From contig CM034592.1 of assembly GCA_020091685.1 (NCBI GenBank), positions 35,750,350 to 35,814,349 of the forward strand: DNA of 64,000 nt. Direction: 5' to 3'. Below the pieces are notes generated by a model, which worked only from the letters and a program-made list of their open reading frames with translations, was not told the DNA's origin and did not search any database. A program made the translations under genes and the position numbers. The DNA is from Lutjanus erythropterus (Eukaryota > Chordata > Actinopteri > Lutjaniformes > Lutjanidae). Of this stretch, positions 22,431 to 34,071 are shown piece by piece (positions within the stretch are counted from its first letter, which is position 1; each line of letters opens with the position of its first letter).

Positions 22431-25400
22431 TTACTGATTGGCTCCCTTTGCCGCATCAAACATCTTCTTGCGGCCCTCCATGCCCGACATGGCCTCCACG
22501 TTCTTCCTCCAGTCGCTCACCTCCACCGTCTTCTCCTGCACAGAGACAGAGAGGCGGTTACTTCAAGTTTATACAGATTAGATTTTGAGCATTAATGTAG
22601 CAGCGTTGTGTGTGTTATAATCCGAGCTTCTTTGTTTTGGTAGCTGGGCTGACCCATAAATTTGCCCTGTACGGTATGAATTTTGACCATACCATGATGC
22701 CGTGGTCGAGAACTTTGACCTTGATATGAAGTTACAACGAAACATTAAAAGCACAGGTAGAAGAACCAGTAATGTCAAAGCTTTGCCAAGTTTGTAGATA
22801 TGTGGTTTTAGCTTGTTTGTTAGAATTTGCTACAGTGCACACAATGAACAGGAGAGGGGTTTTGAAAAAAGATCAGTGGTTCAGGTTTAAGAAGTCTGCA
22901 AATCATGTCAGACAACAGTGGTTATAAGTGGTGATAATACATGATATACTGGAGCAAAGGTTTTGAATTATTTTTATGTATTACACCAGTTTTACACATT
23001 AAACTTTCCTCTATAAAAAAAACCTCTGTACTATGTGAAATATGTGCCAGTAATACAATTAAGAGCACAATAATAGCTGTCATTTAATTGTCAAATCACT
23101 GCATTACCCCTGCTGAAGAATTTATATTGATATAATAAAAAAAAACCTATACCGTTACTGCTGTGATATCCATTTTTGTCCAGACTGTCCAGCCCTGTGT
23201 TTGACAGTGATGGGATGTAGAATCCTTGTTTAACATAATCTGATGAGTTGACCTTTGCACCGGTGGTTTCTTTTTGCTTTGGCAAGTTGAGAAAGCTGAT
23301 TAGTCAGTTTCACACTTTGGCAGCCACGCTTGATGTGGACATCAGCCAAAGCCTTTAAGTGCAAACATAAATTATCACCGCGGAGAACATCACAGCTGCA
23401 CCTTGTGTGGGAATAAATCAGGATCGTGTCATTGTCCTCTCGCCAAAAACATCTCCTCGTTTTTAGGTTTTCATTTTCTTGAACTCACCTTTTCTGTGTC
23501 CTCCTTCTTGACTGATTTAAGGTTAGCTCTCAGGTCCAAAGAGACCTTGTGTTTGGAGCCCAGCAGTGAGCGCAGGATGGCGTCGGCGGAGACCCTCACC
23601 CTCCTCAGGTTGGGCCTCTTAAACTTCCCTCGCAGGTCCAGCACCTTGATGTTTAGGTCTTTGATCTGTGGAGAAAGTCGGGAGGAAGTTAAGGTCGACT
23701 TGCCACTGATAGTCTCAGATTGTTATTTAGCTTTTAGCTACGTGTCACATGTATTGTATCACATGTATGGTGGTACAATACATGCATTGCCCATAAATAT
23801 GTGTATGACACCATAATGGAATGGATCCCTGCAGAAAGTACAGAAACAGCTGGGTTTTTTTTGTTGTTGTCACTAAACTAGCCAGTATTACTTGACAGAA
23901 ACAGCAATTTTATTGTCATCATCTTTATTCAGACTCAACAGAAACAAAATAAAACTCACCAACAAGGTCTTTGCTCGTCTCACTGCTCCAACAATCACCA
24001 ACTGTGGTTTGGTTGAAATAAACACTTCATTCACGGCGTTAGATATCGAGACAGGAGCGAGACAAAGGTTGGACATCAGAGAAGCAGTGGGGACAGACAC
24101 AGAGAGGAGCCAGACTGTTCTCACATCTGATGCGGTGAATTAAGGTTTTATTTCAACCAAACAACCAGATTCTGTGATTGTTGGAGCAGTGGAAGGAGCC
24201 GGGACATTTTTGATGAGTTTTAGTTTGTTTCTGTCAAGTTGAAATGAAGTGTTGTAGATTATTAAAATGGCAGTTTCTGTAAATGGAGCAGGGTTTATCA
24301 AAACTGTTTGCCTGGGGCAAGTAAAGTGTCGTGTTGGGCAACTAAATGTAGCACTATTTTAATTAATGATGGACAATGTGGATGAGATGGGATGGACATT
24401 TTACAGACATTGCAGCTTTAGATTAAACATGATGAATAACCTTCGTCTTTGTTGTTATTTGATAACTGTTAATAGATTAAACCATTTGTTGTTGATGTGG
24501 AAATCATCAATACTTTTCATTGTCATCTTTCTTAGTTAGTGTTGCGTTACCTCTCTGTTGTTGTGCAAGACTTTGGCTTCAATATCGTACCGCTCCTCGT
24601 CCACCACGTCTATTTTGGCATGCAGCTCTTCACACAACGTCTGTATAGAAAATAACAAGGATTGGATGTTAATTTTCTCACCTCCTGACTGTGAAATAAC
24701 AGATCTTAAGCGATACAACAAATTTACAGAGTTTTAGTTTGAGAATATGAACAACTCTGAGGTAAATGCATAATCATACCTGCAGTTCTGCTATGGACAT
24801 GCCGCTGGTCTGTATAGGAGGAGATTTTTCTTCCAGGTATTTTGCCTTCTGCTCCTCTTTTTCTTCCATCTCCTGCTCCAGCTCCTCTTTGGCCTTTGCG
24901 ACCATCAAGCTCTGACATACAGCAAACACAAAGTGAGTTTTATTTACCGTTTTTCTGTCTGAAGGCGGCCTGTGCAAATTGGACTGAGGACTCACCTTCA
25001 GCATGAGCTTGCGAGACGCTGAGATTTTAGATTTCCTCTGCAAAAAGAACAATTTTTTTGAATTTAGTGTGACATGTTAAATGTAAATCAGCTATAATCC
25101 TCAAGGGATAGTTCAGATGATTTGAAGTGTGGCTGTATGAGGCACTTATCCATAGTTGGTGTATCACCTCCAGTAGATGACAGCTGCCACACCCTCAGTT
25201 AGAGGAAGTGGCAGGAGTCCCAGCGTAGGAGTATTTTCACAGCTTATACCACCAGACCGTATTTTCTCATGATTTTCTGCTGTTAAATAAGCCACATATC
25301 ACCCTCTCCAAACCAACCAAACCCCATCAAACCTCGACCTGCTGGTTTGTTTGTATTGCTGTGTGACTCTGGTGAATCTGATCTAACCTTTTAAAACAGA

Positions 25401-25975
25401 AGTCACAAAATAACACAGCAAACTACCTGATGGCGGCAGGGATACAGTAGAAGACTCCCGTGCTCTGTGTGGTAAAATACAGTTTTTGGCAGTCTGGTGA
25501 CTTATGTAACAGGTGTTTCCCTTTGGAAAAGCCTGTCTGATAAAGCGGTGAAAATATTCTAAATATAGCGATTTGTTGCTGATCCTGCCCACAGCAGTTC
25601 ATTGCTTATGTTCGATGCTGGTGCACCTGTCTGCTTCTCCAAACTGGGAGCTGTGGTTCACCACAGTCTACTGTAGGTAATACACCAACTATCCTCATAC
25701 AACCCGTTTCAAATATTCTGAACTGTCACTTTTATGTGTTAAATCATTTGGATTTCTCTGTGAGTTTTGTCCTGTGAAATCTTACCTCCGGTCTGTGGGC
25801 AGAAAGTAAAGAAAAGTAGCATTAGCACTCAAAACATAATCAGTTGTATCCCATAGCTGCCATATTGCCATATGTGTTTCTATAGATAAATCCCATGTGC
25901 TGTATGGAACTGATACTCTGATTAGGAAATGGAAACAATAACAGAAACACAATACACTTACGCTTTCTCAGGCAT
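22431..25975 (-). CDS. tnni1: Troponin I, slow skeletal/embryonic cardiac type, 7 coding exons
   Basis: Inhibitory subunit of troponin, which blocks actomyosin until calcium binds troponin C. Coding exons in transcript order: 25975-25962, 25792-25786, 25037-24996, 24911-24780, 24640-24551, 23665-23489, 22535-22431. Total is 567 nt (188 codons plus TAA), and phases agree throughout. The start [18 protein letters not shown] matches short-form troponin I; the long PKA-target extension of TNNI3 is absent. Residues 22-95 form the helices that pair with troponins C and T ([14 protein letters not shown]). Residues 108-119 ([12 protein letters not shown]) are the inhibitory peptide and 121-135 ([15 protein letters not shown]) the switch segment. 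The C-terminal mobile domain includes [20 protein letters not shown]. The 177-nt and 90-nt exons fit the family. Linkage to a TNNT2-type gene supports TNNI1, since vertebrate troponin T and I genes occur in pairs. Which fish paralogue it is cannot be told from the window. Confidence 0.96.
23895..24280. mobile_element. MITE with about 155-bp inverted arms in a tnni1 intron
   Basis: The left arm (about 23895-24050) and right arm (about 24123-24280) are reverse complements with scattered mismatches. Examples are ACAGAAAC at one tip and GTTTCTGT at the other, and CACTGCTCCAACAATCAC against its complement near 24171-24188. Only about 70 bases separate the arms, so transcribed RNA could fold into a long hairpin. 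It lies between the 177-nt and 90-nt exons of tnni1. Confidence 0.75.
25104..25731. mobile_element. MITE with about 70-bp terminal inverted repeats in a tnni1 intron
   Basis: The left end (ATAGTTCAG ... GTATGAGG ... ATAGTTGGTGTAT ... ACC ... CAGTAGA) is repeated in reverse complement at the right end with mismatches. The element fills most of the intron between the 7-nt microexon and the 42-nt exon. The 69-codon ORF at 25383-25592 inside it has no recognised motif. Confidence 0.65.
25786..25792 (-). other. tnni1: 7-nt coding microexon of tnni1
   Basis: ACCGGAG is preceded by CTGCCCACAG and followed by donor GTAAGATT. The first coding exon ends in phase 2 (GC), and 7 nt restores phase 0, giving Ala-Pro-Glu before [10 protein letters not shown]. 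Skipping it would shift the frame. Tiny 5' coding exons are known in troponin I genes. Confidence 0.82.
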
Positions 25976-25995
25976 CTTGGCTATTTCAATTCCCC
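25962..25995 (-). other. tnni1: tnni1 exon 2 with start codon
   Basis: Acceptor TTGTCTTCCAG precedes 20 nt of leader, then ATG (25975-25973) and MPEK. The donor is GTAAGTGT. The short MPE start is typical of skeletal-type troponin I. Confidence 0.85.
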
Positions 25996-26614
25996 CTGGA
26001 AGACAAAAATAAAACCCTTAGTCTCTGAAGTGCTCAATGGTCTGGGACCACTTGGGTCTAGTCCCCCGATGGGTCTTAACTCTGGTTTCCCTTTTAGCTC
26101 CACTATAGATACATTCCACCACACAGAGTCGACCGGATAGTGTTACAAGAATGTATACAGTATATATATAAAGAGAATTACATTGATCTTCGTCATCTAG
26201 TGTTGATTGTTACTCCAGTACTTTTAATTTTCTGCAGCGATGTTCTGTGAATTATATATTGAACTACTAAAGGATGTTTTGTCTATCAGGCGCTGTTGTG
26301 TCGCACTCGTAGACAGGCCTGCTGGACAGAGTCACGCAGTCACCTCTCAGTGCTGATAGCACACACTAACACACTCATCTGCCAGAAAGTGAAGTGATGG
26401 CAGACGGGAAGAAGCATGCAAGGCCCCGGTTCAACACAGATAACATTACCTGGTTTCACCCCCACTTTTCCACTGGATAAAGACACAAATATAGACGGGG
26501 TCCCCGATTCTCAGAACAGTTACAGACTGAAGCTTTTTAGGAATGCAGACTGGACTTTACCAAGCAAGTGGCCTATTGATAACTATTATAAAGAGGAAAA
26601 AGGATCAAAATAAT

Positions 26615-26880
26615 GTGCATGTGCAGTTATTTTCATTATTGATTAATCTGCTGATTATTTTCTTGATTAATCATTTTGGTCTGTAAGATATCAAGCTGCT
26701 TGTTTTGTCTCACCAACATTTCATAACCTAAATATATTCAGGTTATTACCACAAGAAAAACAACTTATACTCACAATTTAAAAGCTGGAATCAGGAAATA
26801 TTTGACATTTTTGCTTAAAAAAATGCTTTATAGATTAATTGATTGTCCAAATAGTTGCTGAGATTATTTATGTCGATGCC
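26615..26880. repeat. Copy of the dispersed GATTAATC-type repeat
   Basis: It opens with CATTATTGATTAATCTGCTG, ends with AGATTAATTGATTGTCC and ATAGTTGCTGAGATTATTT, and has a CTGGAATCAGG block in the middle. It lies in the first tnni1 intron. Confidence 0.65.
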
Positions 26881-27340
26881 TTTGCCTTTAATATTTCTTG
26901 GTGAAATGAATTAAGCCACTATAGGAAGTATTTCCAATCAATGAATGGGAATAATAATTTATTCACTGGTTTGGCCAAAAAAATAGACACTTTTGTTTTG
27001 GTATTTTATCCCTTAATAGTTATTATCACTATAATTGCAGTATTTATCAATATAGCAATGCACACCTTTATATACTTTAATAGAAGATTTTTTCCAAGTC
27101 CATTCATTGTTACACATTTAAATGACTTTTGATCATTATCAAATTAACAGTGATTTATAGCGAGTTGTTATAGCTGTAGCAGTTTAAACCTTTTTAATGT
27201 AATTAAAACTGAAGCAATCACTTAATTGACAGAAAAGTGATTGGGATCTATTATGATAATTGATAAAATGGGCTGCATTTACATAGATTTTTTCTGGTCT
27301 CACTCGAACCACTGTACACTACATACTAACATTCACCCCT

Positions 27341-27349
27341 GCACACACA

Positions 27350-27423
<74 letters not shown>

Positions 27424-27429
27424 CACACA
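27341..27429. repeat. (CA)n microsatellite in tnni1 intron 1
   Basis: An almost pure CA run of about 85 bases with a short CGCG interruption near its left end. Confidence 0.97.
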
Positions 27430-27510
27430 CCAATGGCACAGCCTGAATTTTGGCGATCTTACGATGAGTAGTCGACCTGCTCTACCTCTGAGCCACAGCC
27501 TCCCAACAAT
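27430..27510 (-). repeat. tRNA-like SINE head fragment
   Basis: The minus strand reads GGCTGTGGCTCAGAGGTAGAGC, which contains a tRNA-type A box, as in widespread teleost tRNA-derived SINEs. It abuts the (CA)n run. No complete cloverleaf can be drawn, so it is not a tRNA gene. Confidence 0.5.
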
Positions 27511-27559
27511 TAATAGTTTAAGTAAAATTTTAAGTAAAAACAGCAAAAAAATTCTACTG

Positions 27560-27765
27560 ATTCCATTTTCTCAAGTCTGAATATTTGCTCGTTTCTTCTT
27601 CTATGATAGAAAATAGAGCATCTTTGGATTGTTGGTCAGACAAGATGAGACATTTTTAAGAAGTCAGCGTGAGCTCTGGGTACTTGTGATGGGTTAATAT
27701 TGATGACTTTCTGTAGAAGATTGATAAGATTGATCAAGAAAACCATCAGTAGATTAATCAACAAA
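27560..27765. repeat. Degraded copy of the dispersed GATTAATC-type repeat
   Basis: It carries the TCTGAATATTTGCTCGTTTC and AGATTAATCAACAAATAC blocks of the family, but much of the middle is lost. Confidence 0.4.
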
Positions 27766-27953
27766 TACAGCCCCGAATTTAAGTTTGGTTAGACTTTGAT
27801 TCCAAATACAATTTAATGTCTAATCTAATTGATCAAATGGTTGATGATTATGGTAGATGATATAGTTGTCTGATCAAACCACCGCGATCTTCAAGTGATG
27901 TCTATCAGTTTAATTGATTAGGCTATAGGTGTAGCAGAGATCGATGGTCTTAC

Positions 27954-28040
27954 CTCCCCGTGTTGTTGCTGTGGATGCAGACAGACAAAAAGTGATGGAG
28001 AGAAGAAAGTACCAGAATATTTATCTCCTTCTCCCCTTTG
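27954..28040 (-). other. tnni1: Untranslated first exon of tnni1 (5' end approximate)
   Basis: The minus strand reads ACACGGGGAG followed by donor GTAAGACC, fixing the 3' end at 27954. The 5' end depends on which TATA-like box is used: CTATTTAAG at 28065-28073 or ATAAATATT near 28017-28025. Confidence 0.55.
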
Positions 28041-28064
28041 TCCCTCCTCTCTATCACAAGGAGA

Positions 28065-28073
28065 CTTAAATAG
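28065..28073 (-). promoter_or_regulatory. tnni1: TATA-like box of tnni1
   Basis: CTATTTAAG on the minus strand, about 110 bases upstream of the exon 1 donor. A long dinucleotide run begins three bases further upstream. Confidence 0.4.

Positions 28074-28075
<2 letters not shown>

Positions 28076-28133
<58 letters not shown>
28076..28133. repeat. (CA)n microsatellite abutting the tnni1 promoter
   Basis: An uninterrupted CA run of about 57 bases, directly upstream of the TATA-like box at 28065-28073 in the direction of tnni1 transcription. Confidence 0.95.
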
Positions 28134-28136
<3 letters not shown>

Positions 28137-30099
28137 AGGGGTGGGGGTGGTGTCAGGATAACAGTGATTGTGATGCTTGTCTTGTGTTGACAGATCATGG
28201 CTCTCTGCTTCTTTATAATAATGTGTGTGAACTTTTCAATGTGCCAGGATGAGATAAACAGCATCCGCGTCGAGTTTCACAGTTTTTCAGTCATTTATCA
28301 ATCTGTTTTTTCCCCCCTTTTCCATGCTGCGATCTTCTGTACTCTTGAACGTCAGCTTTGTTCATCCCGGCAGACAGCTGCTGCGCGTTCTTATTTTCTC
28401 CCATCCTGAAACAAACTCTCGGCAGCCATGTTCAAAGTTTGTCTTGTTCCTGCAGGTGAATTTCTGAGATTTTCTTTGCCTTTTGAGATCAATATCGGAG
28501 ACATGCTCTGTGCCCTCCCAGACTGAAGGGCCCCCTCGGTCTGATTAGGATAATAGCTGCAGACAATGCTAAGCCCTGGTTTTAAGACAGGAATGCAGTT
28601 TCCAGTATACATTTAGCTAAAGCCGACCAACTAAACATAGACAAACGTCAGCACCATATGATGCTGCCACTCTTTGATACCGGTGGGTCCCAGTTTGCTT
28701 TGTATTCTGGGTTTGTGCAGAGCAATCTGTAAACACAGATGAATGTCTGTCTGTGTGAAGCGCTGAGTTCACTCCTGCAAGGACAATAAGTCCTTAAATT
28801 AATCCATCAGATCACTTGTGTCTGGTTTGTGTTTGCGTTGTTGATTTAATTGTCTTCAGCTTGTGGCAGCAGCACAAACTTAGCAGTCCCGTTTGGCAGT
28901 TGGTCACATAGATAGAAACACTTGTTAGTGACGCTGCAGCTTTGATCTCAATCAAAGCTTTGGACCGACTGACATCACTATTCATAGAGCCACGCCGCAA
29001 ACATGACTGTGTGATTTAATCCGAGTTGTTGGAATAGAAATGAAGAAAAGCCTTGTTTTCCTGCACAGCAAGTGTTTGTTTCATGAGGCCAGAAAAAATA
29101 ATCACAATATTAATGACTTTTATCGGAGAAAAGTAGCAAATAGTGATTAGAATTGTTGCGAGGCATGTATGTGATAAATTTATTTATTTATTTTCTGTTG
29201 GTATGACCATCATTACTTTAATTTTATTTTTTGTTATTATTTTTGTTATATCATGACAAAGCACATACCATACCCACAACTGGGAAACAAGTTTCACTCA
29301 GATATTCAATAGGATACTATCAGTGCTTTAAAGTAACTATGTAACTACTAAATTACAAAATAGATGCAATTGTAATCTGTTAAATTACTGCAAAAAAATA
29401 TTTAATTAAATTATATTTATATTAAAATGTCTTGACTTGACTTTTTGTTGAAGTCATTTTTTTTTCAAGCAAAAATGCCAAACATTCACAGGTTTCGTTG
29501 TTTGTAAAATATGCATATTTGCTGTTTTTCGAACTAAACAGGACATTGAAGATGTCCTCTTGGGCTCTGAGGGATTGTGATATGCATTTTTTCACTATGA
29601 TACTAGTTGAGGAAATAATCTCTTATAAAAAAGTCCTCCAAAACAATTCATTATTAATAATCTGCAGATTAATGAAAATAATCTTTACTTGCTGCCTCAA
29701 TTTAGCTGCTAAATCTGTTTCCTGGATTGAAAAAGTTAATTAAAATGCTTTCAAAAGTAAGTCGTCTCTGCATTGGCGACACTGGGGAGGTTTTCAAGAG
29801 TTTGTTTTTTTTTAAGCTGTTGTGAATGAATATTTCAACAGTGTGTGCCAGTCACTTCTTCAGCACTTCTGTAAAAGATAATGACCGAGATTCTAGGAAA
29901 AGTTTGAGTAGCGAACACAACAGAGAAAGAAACTCGTCCCAGTAAACTGTTTGGACTTCTTAAGACTCCAGAAGAGTCTCTGTTTGTGTTGCAGCTGGTA
30001 GAGTTTATCTGACGCTTTTTCTAAGATCTGTGTCCCGTTGTTGGGGCATTATATGTAGGAATTTATTGTATTTTATTTATTTTTTATCTTAGATGTTTG

Positions 30100-30405
30100 T
30101 TAGATCATAAACCAACCTAGTCAGAATTAATCATTTGGTCTAAAATGTCCAAAAAATGGTGAAAATGCATATCACAATTTCTACAGAGCCCAAAGTGATG
30201 TCTTTGAATTGCTTCTTTTGTCCCAAGCAACAGTCCAAAACCCAAAGACTCTTGATTTACTGTCATTAATGACAAAGAAAAGCATCATTTATGAGGCATA
30301 AATCAGCAAATGTTTGGCATTTTTACTTCAAAAATGTCTAAATGATCAAAATAGGCAGCAAATTGTTTTCTTTTGACCAATTAATTGACTTATAGTTACA
30401 GCTCT
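30100..30405. repeat. Copy of the dispersed GATTAATC-type repeat
   Basis: It has the family blocks AACAGTCCAAAACCCAAAGA, TTTACTGTCATTAATGACAA and CAGCAAATGTTTGGCATTTT, ending near TTACAGCTCTG. The copy at 58845-59080 shares the same order. Confidence 0.65.
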
Positions 30406-31390
30406 GTTCCCTTATTTGGCGTTTTGATGATGGCTGTGAAGGTTACCGGTGAACTTGTCAGTCAAAAATCTCCCGCTGGTGTAACACTGAGCTGACATCT
30501 GGTGACAGCAAAGGCCGTAAAATGATTCAAAACATTCCTCAAACCACTCCGTGACCTCTTCTCTGGAGGCGTCGGCATCGTCATGTTCCTCTCGCTCATT
30601 CATTCATCAGTTTTTCCTTTAATTTGTGGCCCGTTTGTATTTTGCACATTGTAATGATTAAAAACAGCGATGAATTTCGCTCTTCACTGAACACGTGCTT
30701 TACGCTTGTGGAAACACATGCGTGGCTGCTGCTGCATTGTTTCCTGCGTACGGTGGAGCAGCAGGCGGCTCAATGGGATAACTGGCGAGCTGTCAGACCC
30801 CACTGACTGTGACCTGCTGGGACACCAACCCTGCTATGTATTACAGTTTCATATTTATAGTCACTGTGCGTTGTTTAAACTTGCATCAAGGATGGGACCT
30901 CCTGGATGGGAAATACTGTTTCGCACTGAATCAGTCTTTATAGTGAAATTAATCTGTGGATGTGTGAGATAATTGCGTCTGCTCTGTCTGTAATGTATCC
31001 TCTTAATCTTTTTTTATTGGTAGAGTCGGATTATTAAAATCTGCAGGACTGTTCTTTTGCTCTCGCTGAGTCAGGACTTTAAAGTCCCTGATGCTGATTT
31101 GATTTATGACACTGAATCCAGCCTGTTGGCTCGTGGCAGCTGATTATAATTCCACAGTATATATGGCAGCAGGATTAACAAAGTGCTGTGTGTGTTTGCT
31201 GGACTGTCTCTTGGAAACTGAACACTGGCTCATATAGGCCTATACAAATACCAGTGAATTAGAATGTATAGCAGCTCACTGTACAGTAGTTTTCACATGT
31301 GACGCTTGCTGTAAAGAAGGCTATATAATACAAGATTCTGTCCAAGAGAGGAATTAAAAATGTTCAATTTCTCTTATTTAAGATTTAGTG

Positions 31391-31610
31391 TTAAAGGTAT
31401 ACTATGCAGGATTTTCCTGGTGCCTGTATCTGCAGAAACCCTCCCCTCTGCCTCGGTTTTCTTATTTTCTCATTATTTTGCCGTATTTGGGATATTTTAC
31501 CAACCCAAAGTGTCGGTATTTGAGGTCCTGGGAATGAGTCTCAACAATCAATGTCCTGTCTGATGTATTTACAAACAGCAGCTGACAAATCCTGCATGTT
31601 CTGCCTTTAA
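31391..31610. mobile_element. Short MITE, about 220 bp
   Basis: The left tip TTAAAGGTATACTATGCAGG and the right tip CCTGCATGTTCTGCCTTTAA are imperfect inverted repeats. The interior is non-coding. Confidence 0.65.
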
Positions 31611-33474
31611 TATAAAGTCCGATATGAAAGGGGATTGATGCCCCTCTAGTTACTCTTCCTTCACCTGTCAGACCTTCTGCTCTCACATGGCACATGCAGT
31701 TTACAATATAACATATAATATTTACCATCGAAATTTGTTGTAGTTTTTAAAGTAACGGGTTCTTGATTTCAAACACAGGTAGACAAAAGCAGGCTTCCTA
31801 TTTCTAGCCACTGACTGTTGTTTGCTGGCTGAAATGACGACTGTCATTAGCAGATTTTAGCTGTTACTGCAACACTTAAAGCTATAATGGGTTTAAAGTT
31901 AGGGCCAATTTACCAAAATCCAATAGACATTTTTCACAGCAGTCATTTTGACATGAAATCGTAAACACCAATGTCCCTTTAGTTAGTATCATTGCTAACA
32001 CCTGTGATTACCTGACTAGTTCACATCCACAGTGAAAACAAGTCTATACATGGCAGGACAGAGCTGTTAACATTAAGCCAAACACTTACAGCATCCAGGA
32101 CCAACCTCCACACTGTGTGGGAAGGATACACAGTGGATGTGCCAGTCATGAACTGAGCTTTTTTAAATGTAACCTGTAACCCCTAAGAAACAATGCAGTA
32201 TGAAATGTTTCTTGGAGGTGAACCTCGGTTACTCCTGTAGGTAGTAAGCTGGTTACCCAGGCATGCAAACACTTGCAGCTTAATGTCGGAGTAGACCTTA
32301 AACTTTAGCTTTGTGTTTTTTGGTTTTCAAAATTACTACAACCCCATGCACAGCACTTCAACATGTGGAGAAATCCAAACCAGACTGGTAGGGATGTTGA
32401 TGATCAAATGATTATTAAGAATTTAACTGATTAAAAAAAATGTATTAATCAATAATTAAAAAAAAAAAAATCGGTAGTGGCAGTAATTGTACCTAATTTG
32501 GATTTTTTTTTTCTGGCGGAGCCCTGTGTTGAATAATGAAACTTAAAATTAAAATGAGAACAAATAAATAAATAAATAAAAAAAAATTAATTATGAGTTT
32601 TTAATGATTAATCGATTGTTTGTGGGGGATTGTTTTTAACTATCAGTAAAGGAAATGCATACAGTTGCTAGGCAACCCTATTGCCTAGTTTTTTTTTATG
32701 ACAAAACAAACTTTAAAAATGTTGCAATTAATACAAAATAACTAAATGAAAGCCATTTCACTTTGTATGATGATGAATTTTACATGGTAAATTATATGCA
32801 ACTAACTCATTATAATTGCCTTTAATTTTTAATGTGAACGAGAAATAAATGAATCATTTCTCCTGACTGACTGTAAAGCTCAGGTCTCTCTGCTGCCCTC
32901 TGGTGGGTGAAAAGCTGAAATGAATAACCTATATGTCCATGGTATTTTCATCTTACAGCTGGACGTCTTGAGCAAACATCCAGTTTAAGATGTCTGCAAG
33001 ATCGGAGATGAACCTATTTTTGTTCCACTTATTATGATTATTAATGAGCATAAACATATGAAGGCTCAGGAACAGATCCCAGTGTTATTCTCTAATCTTT
33101 GCCTGTATTTCAGACATTGTTTTTGCTGTTGACGTGACTCACATTTAGTCAGAGCCAAAACAAACAGCCTCGCCCACAACCAGCGCCACCACAACCAGCA
33201 CCACCAGCACAGCTGCCTGGCTCTCTGGTCACTGTGCCAACCACTCGGCGCAGGCAGAGACGGGGCCGAGCACTGCGACTCTGTTGTTCACCACAACAGC
33301 TGACATTTAGCTCAGTTTGATCATGATTACAAGGAATAACAAGCACACCCAAGACCGCGTAAACATGCACGCTGATTTCATCAGACCAGAAACACAAAAA
33401 GAACAATAACAGATGTGTAAGCCATGCCAAATTTGACATCACAGGCGAATATTTCTTATTTGTTTTGCTTGATA

Positions 33475-33480
33475 TTTATT
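33475..33480 (-). terminator. csrp1: Candidate distal csrp1 polyadenylation signal
   Basis: AATAAA on the minus strand about 590 bases past the stop. A nearer AATAAA lies at 33712-33717, about 355 bases past the stop. I cannot tell which is used. Confidence 0.4.
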
Positions 33481-34071
33481 TTGTGTCTCAGCAACAATGC
33501 ATATCTTAAGACAGTATGTACATCATTTGATGTGTACAGCAGAAAATAAGGCTTTATGTTGAGTAGCATGATGAGAGGCAGTTTTTTCACAGCCGTCAGT
33601 CTTGAAACATGTTGCTCTTACTTTGTTCTCGCTCAGACTCATTCAGACAATATTCAAATTCGGCATTTGCCAAACTCCTCTCTGTTATTATAGTGCAAAT
33701 ATGTCTCAGTATTTATTGCAACAGCAGAGTTTAACTTGTTTTCTGAAAGAACACAGGCAGCTCAGTTTAAACACACACAATGTGCACATCCAAACCCAGA
33801 GAATTTAGTGTGTTGAAATAAAGTATTTAGCAGGATATATTATATTTCAACCAGTCAAAAATGAGAAATTCAAATGCAACACAGAGAGCAAAATCTGCCT
33901 GGTGAACTCATACAAAAAGCTGCGTATTGTGTGTTTCCTCTTTTCATTTCTCCTTGCCTGTAGCTGGAGTGAAAGGGCAGAGTAAAATAGGCTGGGTATT
34001 GACTGAAGGATCCTGAAAGCGATGATATTAGAACGCAAATGTCGGTCCCAGGTGAGCCGAGGCCTCAGGCT

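Larger units (their letters stand above)
28140..33470. other. Intergenic region between tnni1 and csrp1
   Basis: No exon was recognised. PHLDA3, a single-exon coding gene found here in human, should give an open frame of over 120 codons; none of that size with a PH-domain look exists. Repeat copies lie at 30100-30405 and 31391-31610, and a GATTAATC-rich stretch at 32390-32700. A 97-codon minus-strand ORF at 33149-33442 with a hydrophobic start lies past the csrp1 stop codon and its likely 3' end, and is not convincing. Confidence 0.5.

Noticed and set aside
23403-23816. 137-codon plus-strand ORF, the second longest in the window
   Set aside because: It is antisense to the 177-nt tnni1 exon and arises from that exon's open frame on the other strand.
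27430-27510. tRNA gene
   Set aside because: Only the A-box half is tRNA-like; no cloverleaf or terminator, so it is a SINE fragment.
27319-28264. ORFs rich in alternating Cys-Val or Thr-His
   Set aside because: Translations of (CA)n/(GT)n microsatellites.
33149-33442. 97-codon minus-strand ORF with hydrophobic start resembling a signal peptide
   Set aside because: It lies downstream of the csrp1 stop codon and its candidate polyadenylation signals. The C-terminal Gly/Cys run comes from a CCACCA-type repeat, and no family fits.
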